The notes below the pieces were generated by a model that saw only the letters and a program-made list of their open reading frames with translations, had not been told where the DNA came from and did not search any database. A program made the position numbers and the translations under genes. Source: Akkermansia muciniphila (GTDB lineage: Bacteria > Verrucomicrobiota > Verrucomicrobiia > Limisphaerales > SIBE01). Taken from it: a DNA stretch of 55,782 nt. Positions within the stretch are counted from its first letter, which is position 1, and each line of letters begins with the position of its first letter. Below, in pieces: positions 1 through 9,000 of the stretch. The DNA is taken from assembly GCA_945861765.1 (NCBI GenBank), contig CAMAWP010000010.1:1-55782 (forward strand), given 5' to 3'.

Positions 1-3000
1 GCGCCCAGCATCGCCATCAGCGCGCCATCAGCGACCTTAACGAGGACAGCGTCTGTGACCTATACTGTGACCTATGCCGATGCCAGTGGCAGCGGCGTCA
101 GCGCGATCACGCTGACCACAGGCAACATCACGTTGAACACAACGGGAACGGCCAACGGGACAGTAGCAGTGTCGGGATCGGACGTCGCGACTCGAACGGT
201 CACGATCTCCGGCATCACCGGAGACGGAACGTTGGGGATTTCGATCGCCGCCGCAACCGCGACAGACGTGGCGGGCAATGCGGTTGGGTCGGCCGGCCCA
301 AGCACCGTTTTGAGCGTGGATAACACCGCTCCGACCCTCTCGATCAGCGCGCCTTCAGTGACGTTTACGAAAACCGCCTCGGTGACATACACGGTGTCCT
401 ATGCCGACACGGGCGGCAGCGGTATGAACGCGGTCTCGCTAGCGACTCCGAATATCACACTGATCACGACTGGGACAGCCGTTGGAACCATGGCCGTCAC
501 AGGGACTGGCACTTCGGCGCGCACGGTCACGATTTCAGGAATCGCCGGGGACGGAACATTGGGGATTTCGATTGCCTCTGGCACCGGCACCGACCTTGCG
601 GGCAATGGGGCTCCGGCGGCTGGGCCCAGCGCAACGTTCACCGTGGACAATACCGCCCCAACTCTGGCCATCAGCGCTCCATCGAGTACCATCGCGGCGA
701 ACGGGCCGGTGAGTTATACCGTGACGTACTCGGATCCGAATTTTAGCTCCAGCACATTGACAGCCGCCAGGGTCACGCTGAACACAACCGGGACAGCCAA
801 TGGCACGGTGAGCGTTGCGGGCACTGGCAACACTCGTGCCGTGACCATTTCGAGCATCACGGGCAACGGTACATTGGGCATCTCCATTGCGGCGGAAACA
901 GCCAGCGACCAAGCGGGCAATACCGCGGCCGCCTCGTCGCCGAGCACGACATTCTCGGTCGATAACATTGCTCCCACCGTGACGACCAGCGCGGCGTCGG
1001 CCAGTTTTGCCAGCAATGGCCCGGTGACTTACACCGTGACGTATGCGGACGTAAACTTCAGCGCCAGCACCCTGACGTCGGCGCACGTGACCCTCAACCG
1101 CAACGGAACGGCCAACGGAACAGTCAACGTCACCGGCAGCGGCACTACGCGCACCGTGACCATTTCGAGCATCACGGGCAACGGCACGCTGGGCATCTCG
1201 ATCGCCGCGGCCACGGGCACCGACCTCGCGGGGAACTCAGCGCCCGCCTCGGCCGCAAGCGCAACGTTCACGGTCGATAACACCGCTCCGACCGTGACGA
1301 TTGGAACCCCTTCCAGAAGTTTCACCGCGACAAGCTCGGTGACCTACACCGTGACCTATGCGGATGCGAACTTTAACACCAGCGCGCTGACGGCCGGCAA
1401 TGTCTCGTTGAACACGACAGGGACAGCCAATGGGACCGTGGGCGTGACGGGAAGCGCGACCACTTATACCGTAACTATTTCGAGCATTGTCGGGAATGGG
1501 ACGTTGGGCATCTCGCTGGCCGCGGGTGGCGCGACCGACCAGGCGGGCAATACCTCACCCGCCTCGTCTGCGAGCACCCCCTTCACGGTGGATAACATCG
1601 CTCCGACGGTGACGATCAGCGCGCCGACATCGACGATTACAGCGACCGGTCCGGTGGTCTATACGATTACCTACGCAGATGGCAATTTCAGCGCCAGCAC
1701 GCTGACTGCCGCCAACGTGACGTTGAACTCGACGGGCGGGAGCGCGGGAACGATCAGCGTCTCAGGAAGCGGCAACACGCGCCTGGTGACGATATCGAGT
1801 ATCACAGGAAATGGGACGTTGGGCATCTCGCTGGTCGCGGGAACAGCGGCGGACCTGGCGGGCAACCTCGCGGCCGGGGCCGGGCCCAGCGCAACATTCA
1901 CGGTGGATCAAACCATTCCGTCAGCGACGATCGGCGCGCCGTCAACCACCCTCACGACCCACGGACCGGTGACGTACTCGGTCACGTTCTCCGACCCATT
2001 GGATGCCGGATTCGTCTTGGGAGCATTCACGGCAGGTCAAATCACTTTGAATGCGACGGGAACCGCTGGCGGAACGGTCGCCGTCTCGGGCAGCGGCAAC
2101 ACCCGCACCGTCACGGTATCGAGCATCACAGGAGATGGGACTCTGGGAATCTCGGTCGCCGCCGGCGTCGTGGTCAACTCGGCAGGCCACCCCTCGGCGG
2201 CGGGTGGACCGAGCGCAACGTTCGCAGTCGATAACGCTCTCCCGACGGTGACGCTCGGCGCGCCATCTCGAAGCTTTGCCAGCACGGGTCCGGTGACTTA
2301 CCAAGTGACCTATACCGATGCCAACTTTAATGCCAGCACGCTGACGTCGGCGAACGTGACATTGAACACCACTGGGACGGCCACTGGAACCGTGGGTGTA
2401 ACCGGCTCCGGGAACACGCGCACGGTCACCATTTCCAGCATCACTGGCAACGGCACGTTGGGCATTTCGATCGCGGCGGCCAGCGCCACCGACCTGGCCG
2501 GCAACCTGGCTGCTGCCTCGGCTGCCAGCGCCACGTTCACGGCTGATAACACGGCCCCAACCGTGGCGATTGGCTCGCCATCGAGGACGTTCACGACGAG
2601 CGGCCCGGTCAGCTATGCCGTCACCTATTCGGATGCGAACTTTGACACCAGCGATCTGACATCGGCGAATATCACATTGAACGCGACAGGGACGGCCCTT
2701 GGCACGGTGAGTGTCACTGGAAGCGGAACCAGTTATACGGTGACGATTTCAAGCGTCATGGGCGCGGGAACGCTGGGCATCTCGATCGCGGCGGCAAGGG
2801 CCACCGACCTCGCGGGCAACACCGCGCTGGCCTCGACGGCGAGCGCCACGTTCACGACCGACAACACGGCCCCAACAGTAACAATCGGCGCGCCGTCCGT
2901 CACCATCACCGCGAACGGCCCGGCGACCTTCGCGGTGACCTATGCGGATGCCAACTTCAGCGCTAGCACCCTGAGCGTGGGCCAGATCTCGTTGAACCGA

Positions 3001-6000
3001 ACCGGCACGGCTCAGGGAACGGTGGAGCTGAGCGGCAGTGGGACAAGCTACCAGGTGACGGTTCTTGGCATCACGGGAGACGGAGCTTTGAGCATCTCGA
3101 TCGCCGCCGGCACGGCGACGGACCAGGCCGGCAACTCTTCGGCGGCGGCAACAGGCGCGACCTTTATTGTTGATCATACTGCTCCCGCGGTGCAGATCAG
3201 CGCACCTTCCGGAACGTTCGCTGCCGGCGGGCCCGTGAGTTACACGGTCACGTATTCGGACGACAACTTCAATCCGAGTATTCTGTCGCCTGCCCACATT
3301 ACCTTGAGAACGACGGGCACGGCGAATGGGGAGGTAACAGTCACCGGAACCGGAGTGAATCGCACGGTGACAATCTCGAACACCACGGGCAATGGAACCT
3401 TGGGCATCTTGATCGGGGCAGGCTCGGCCACGGATCTCGCCGGCAACCCAGCCGCAGTGGCCGGGCCGAGCGCGACGTTCACCGTGGACAATACCGCCCC
3501 GACGGTAACGATCAGCGGCCCGTCAGCGACGTTTGCCCGGACCGGACCGGTGACCTACACCGTCACCTACGCGGATGCGAACTTTAACACGAGCACATTG
3601 GCGGCAAGCAACGTGACGTTGAACCTGACGGCAACAGCCACTGGAACCGTCAGCGTGACAGGCAGCGGCAATACGCGCACGGTAACGATTTCGAATATCA
3701 CCGGCACAGGGACCATCGGCATATCAATCGCCGCAGGCACGGCCACCGACCTGGCGGGCAATGCCGCTGCCGCTTCGTCCGCCAGCACAACGTTTACAGG
3801 CGATAACACCGCGCCAACGGTAACGATCGGCGCGCCCTCGAGCAGCTTCGCCAGAGGTGGTCCAGTGACTTACGCGGTGACCTATGCGGACGCGAACTTC
3901 AGCACGAGCACGTTGACGGCGGCCGACGTGTCGGTCAATCGGACTGGCGGGGCCAACGGAACTGTCAGTGTCACGGGGAGCGGGACAAGCTACACCGTGA
4001 CGATTTCGAGCATCACAGGCGAGGGGACGCTCGGTTTCTCCATTGCGGCAAATACAGCCACGGATCAGTCGGGGAACTCGGCGCCTGCTTCAGGCGCGAG
4101 CTCGACGTTCGTGGTGGATAACCTGGCGCCGACGATAGCGTTGGGATCTCCCTCGATCACTATTACCAAGGGTGGCCCGGTGACTTACACGGTGACCTAT
4201 GCGGATGCGAACTTTAGTGCGAGCACACTCACGTCCGCCAGCGTGACGCTGAACCGAAACGGCACGGCGAACGGGACCGTGAGCGTGGCTGGAAGCGGGA
4301 CCAGTTACACAGTGACCATTTCAAGCATCACGGGAGATGGAGCGCTGGGAGTTTCCATCGCGGCCGGAACCGCCTCGGACCTCTCCGGCAATCTAGCGCC
4401 CGGGGCCACCAGCGGCACATTCACGGTCGATAACACCGCGCCCACGCTCACCATTGGAGCGCCCTCCGTGAATTTCGCGACGAGCGGCCCGGTCAGCTTT
4501 GCAATCACCTACTCGGATGCCCAGTTTAGCGCCAGCACATTGACGACGGCGCATGTGACGCTCGTCCCAACGGGAACAGCCGCTGGAACGGTGAGCGTGA
4601 CGGGGAGCGGAACGAGTTACACAGTGACCATTTCGAACATCCTGGGCGAAGGCACGCTGGGCATTTCGATCGCGGCAGGAACGGCGACTGACCAAGCGGG
4701 CAACGTCGCCGCGTCAGCAGCCAGCGCGACGTTCACAGTGGACAATGGTGCTCCGACCATAACGATCAGCGCTCCATCAAGCAGCTTTGCCAAATCCGGT
4801 CCCGTGACTTACACCGTGACCTATACCGATGTCAGTTTCAGCGCGAGCACGCTGACGGCTGCGAACGTGACTTTACATCGGACCGGCACCGCCAACGGCA
4901 CCGTCAATGTGTCAGGCACCGGTAACACGCGGGCCGTGACCATCTCAAACATAGCTGGTGACGGAACGCTGGGCATTTCACTCGCGGCCAACACGGCGAG
5001 CGATTCGGCAGGCAACCTAGCTTCGGCGGCGGGACCGAGCGGCGGATTTATCGTGGACAACACCGCGCCGACAGTATCAATCAGCGCGCCTTCGAGTAGC
5101 TTCGCCAAATCGGGCCCGATCACTTACAGCGTGTCCTACGCGGATGCTAATTTTGCCGCCAGTACATTGACCGCGGCCAATTTGACATTGAACCGGAGTG
5201 GAACCGCGAATGGGACTGTCAGCGTGACCGGTAGCGGGACAACTTACACGGTGACAATTTCGGGCGTTACCGGCGACGGAACGCTTGGCATATCGATTGT
5301 CGGAGGTACTGCGACCGACCAAGCAGGTATTACAGCATCCGCTTCGGGAGCGAGCGCGACGTTCACAGCGGATAACACCGCTCCCACAGTGACGCTCGGA
5401 GGACCTTCGAGCAGCTTCGCCACGATCGGTCCGGTCACTTATACGGTGACCTATGCGGATGCGAACTTCCAGGGGAGCACGCTTGCGGTTGCCAATGTGA
5501 CATTGAACCGGACCGGCACGGCCAATGGAACAGTGACTGTCACCGGTAGCGGGAGCAGTTACACCGTGACGATTTCGAGCATCAGTGGTGATGGAACATT
5601 GGGAATCTCGATTCCAGCAGGGTTGGCTACGGATCAGGCTGGCAACTTGGCTCCTGCCGCAACAGGGGGAACCTTAACGGTGGATAACACGGCGCCAACG
5701 GTGACGATCAGCGCGCCTTCGAGGACCCTCACGACGAGCGGGCCGGTGACTTACACAGTGACCTACGTCGATGCCAACATCAGCACCATCTCGTTGACAG
5801 CGGCCAGCATTCAGTTGAACAGAAGTGGAACGGCGAATGGAACGGTGAGCGTCTCCGGCAGTGGCGGCTCACGGACAGTGACGATTTCAAACACCACCGG
5901 GGATGGAGCGCTGGGCATCTCGCTCGTCGCAGGGACCGCCATCGACCTCGCGGCCAACCCGGCGGCGGCGGCGGGGCCGAGCACGACGTTCACCGCGGAC

Positions 6001-6010
6001 AACACACCGC
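1..6010 (+). repeat. 19 tandem ~300-bp Ig-like coding repeats
   Basis: Nineteen successive units encode the pattern GPVTYTVTYADANF...TLTAANVTLN...TGTANGTVSV...TVTISSITGDGTLGIS...ATDxAGN...FTVDNTAPT. The first is cut by the window edge. Units differ at many codons, so the array is diverged rather than freshly expanded, although neighbouring units share long identical blocks. Confidence 0.9.
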
Positions 6011-9000
6011 CCGTGATCACGAGCGCGACGACTGCCAGCGTTATTTATCGCTCAGCTTTCAGTTACACCATCATCGCTTCCGGATCGCCCGTCAGTTTCA
6101 GCGCCTCGGGGCTGCCGACTGGTTTGAGCGTGGATACCGTCACCGGCGTCATCTCGGGCACGCCAACACAAACTGGCACTTTCAACATTCCGCTGGGCGC
6201 TACCGACACGGCGGGCAACAACGGAACCACAACGCTTGCCCTGACAGTCCAGCCGTTTGACTTAACACTATCCGTCAACTCCGCTACCCGGACGTACGGA
6301 TCAGCGAACTCGACGCTGACAGGAACCATCACGGGTGTTCAGAGCGGCGACGCGATCACCGTGACTTACAGCACGACGGCGACCGCCGCCAGCGCCGTTG
6401 GGTCGTATCCGATCACACCCACGCTGGCCGATCCGGACGGCAAGCTTTCGAACTACCGCGTGACGGTGAACAACGGGACCCTGACCGTCAGCGCGGCGAC
6501 ATTGGTCGTGAGCGCAGGCAACAAGAGCCGCGAGTATGGAAGTTCAAATCCTGTTCTCACCGGAACAATTACGGGCATCCAAAACAACGACAACATCACG
6601 GCGGCCTACAGCACGACCGCGGCCCTGAGCAGTCCGGTGGGATCGTATGCAGTTGTGCCCACCCTGGTCGATCCGGGCAACAAGCTGAGTAACTACAGTG
6701 TTACCTTGAACAACGGCACTTTGACCGTGACGCAGGTGGGCGCCTCGAATCCGCTGACCGTTCTCGTCGATAATAAGGCGCGGGGCTATGGAGCGGCGAA
6801 TCCCACGCTCACAGGAACCATCACGGGCATTCTGAACAACGACAACATCACGGCCAGCTACACTACTGCCGCCGGCCCGCAAAGTTCAGTGGGATCACAC
6901 CCGATCGTCGCGACATTCAATGATCCGGACAATCGGCTAAGAAACTACACGGCGATCACCAATAACGGGACGCTCACGGTATCCGCGGCGGTGCTGACCG
7001 TGACAGCCGAGAACCAAAGCCGAACTTACGGCGCGACAAATCCCTCGCTCACAGGGACGATCGCCGGACTTCAAAACAGCGACAACATCACCGCCAGCTA
7101 CCAAACGGCAGCGGTGGCTGAAAGCCCGGTTGGGTCGTATGTGATCACACCGACGCTCAATGATCCCGGTAGCAAGTTGAGCAATTACAGTGTCGTTTCA
7201 AATAATGGCACACTCACAGTGGCGCGAGCGCCTCTTTCGGTGAGTGCGGCCAACGCCAGTCGGACCTACGGGGCGGCCAATCCGTCGTTTACTGGAGGCA
7301 TCGCGGGACTTCAAAACAACGACAACATCACGGCCATTTACAACACGACCGCTGCCCTCGGCAGTCCGGTGGGATCGTATCCAATTGTTCCCACCCTGGC
7401 CGATCCGGGCAACAAGCTGAGCAATTACAACGTCACGTTGAACAACGGAGCTTTGACCGTGACACAGGTGGGTGCCTCAAATCCGCTGACGGTCATTGCG
7501 GACAACAAGGCGCGCGTTTATGGAGCGGCTAATCCCACACTCACAGGAACCGTCACCGGAGTTCAGAACAACGACAACATCACCGCGAGCTACTCCACGG
7601 CCGCCGGTCCGCAAAGCTCGGTGGGATCGTACTCGATCATTGTGTCGTTCAACGACCCAGACAATAGACTAAGAAACTACACGGTAATCGCGAATAACGG
7701 GACGCTCACCGTATCCGCAGCCACGCTCAACGTGACAGCCGGAATCCAGAACCGAACCTATGGCGCGGCCAATCCCACGTTAACAGGAAGCATCACTGGA
7801 ATTCAGAACAACGACAAAATCACAGCCAGCTACAGCACACCGGCGACCTCAAGCAGCGGGATTGGAACCTATTCAATAGCGCCCGCGCTGATCGACCCGG
7901 ACAACAAACTGCCGAACTACACGGTGACATCCAACAGCGGGACGTTGACCGTGACCGCTGCGGCATTGGTCGTGAGGGCGGACAACACATCGCGCGAGTA
8001 TGGACGTTCCAACCCTGCGTTGACCGGAACGGTGACCGGAATTCAGAACGGTGACACTATTCGAGTCAGCTATAGCACCACGGCCACCGCAACCAGCTCG
8101 CCGGGCAGCTACTCGATCAAGCCGCAGTTGATCGATCCCGATCACCGCAGCGTCAATTACGCAATCACGCTCACAGATGGCGCGCTTCGCGTGGAGAATC
8201 GGATTTCTCTCGCGGGCGTTGCGATCGACGGCTACGTGGCTCAAGCGACGGTGTTCTTTGACATCAACAAAAATCAGCGATTGGACGCTGGCGAACCTTC
8301 GACGCGAACGGATGAGCGAGGTGCGTTTTCACTGATCGTTGGGAACCAGTTTGACACCGATGGAAGCGGCACATTGGATCCCTCCGAGGGAACAATCGTC
8401 ATCCAAGGAGGTGTGGACATCGCGACAGGCTTGGAGCTACGAGTGCCGCTGCTTGCTCCACCCGGATCGAGCGTGGTGACTCCGCTGACCACTCTTCTAG
8501 CAGCAGCGCTCAACCAGAATCCGCAGGCCACTCTCGAAGAGGTGAAGACGCGGGTGAACTCAGCGCTCGGCATTGCGTCCAACGTTGATCTGACGCGGTA
8601 TGACCCGTTCGCTGCGGCTCATGACGGCGATCCGCACGCCACGGCCGTACTCAATGCGTCGTCGAAAGTTCAAGATACGCTGGTGCAGATCGCCAGTGTC
8701 CTGTCGGGGGCGTCCGGTCAAAACAAGGAACAAGTTTCCCAATCGACCATCAACGCCACGGCTCAGCAGATTTTCGAGAATGTGTCGCTCGACCTGAGCT
8801 CCGCGTCCGCCGTCAATTCAGTCCTGACCAGAGCGTCCCAACAAAGCGGAGTTCCACTGACGGATGCAATCAAGGATGCGTCCGTTCGGATCATTGCAGC
8901 GGGCAACGCACTGAAAGATGTGATTGCCTCCGCCGGGGGATCATCCGTGACAGTCGCCCAAGAAATCAGCCGCGCCCAAGGAGTGCTGCAGGGATCGGTG

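Noticed and set aside
535-6020. Many antisense frames of 60-190 aa opposite the giant gene
   Set aside because: They repeat with the coding repeats and reflect high GC at third positions, not genes.
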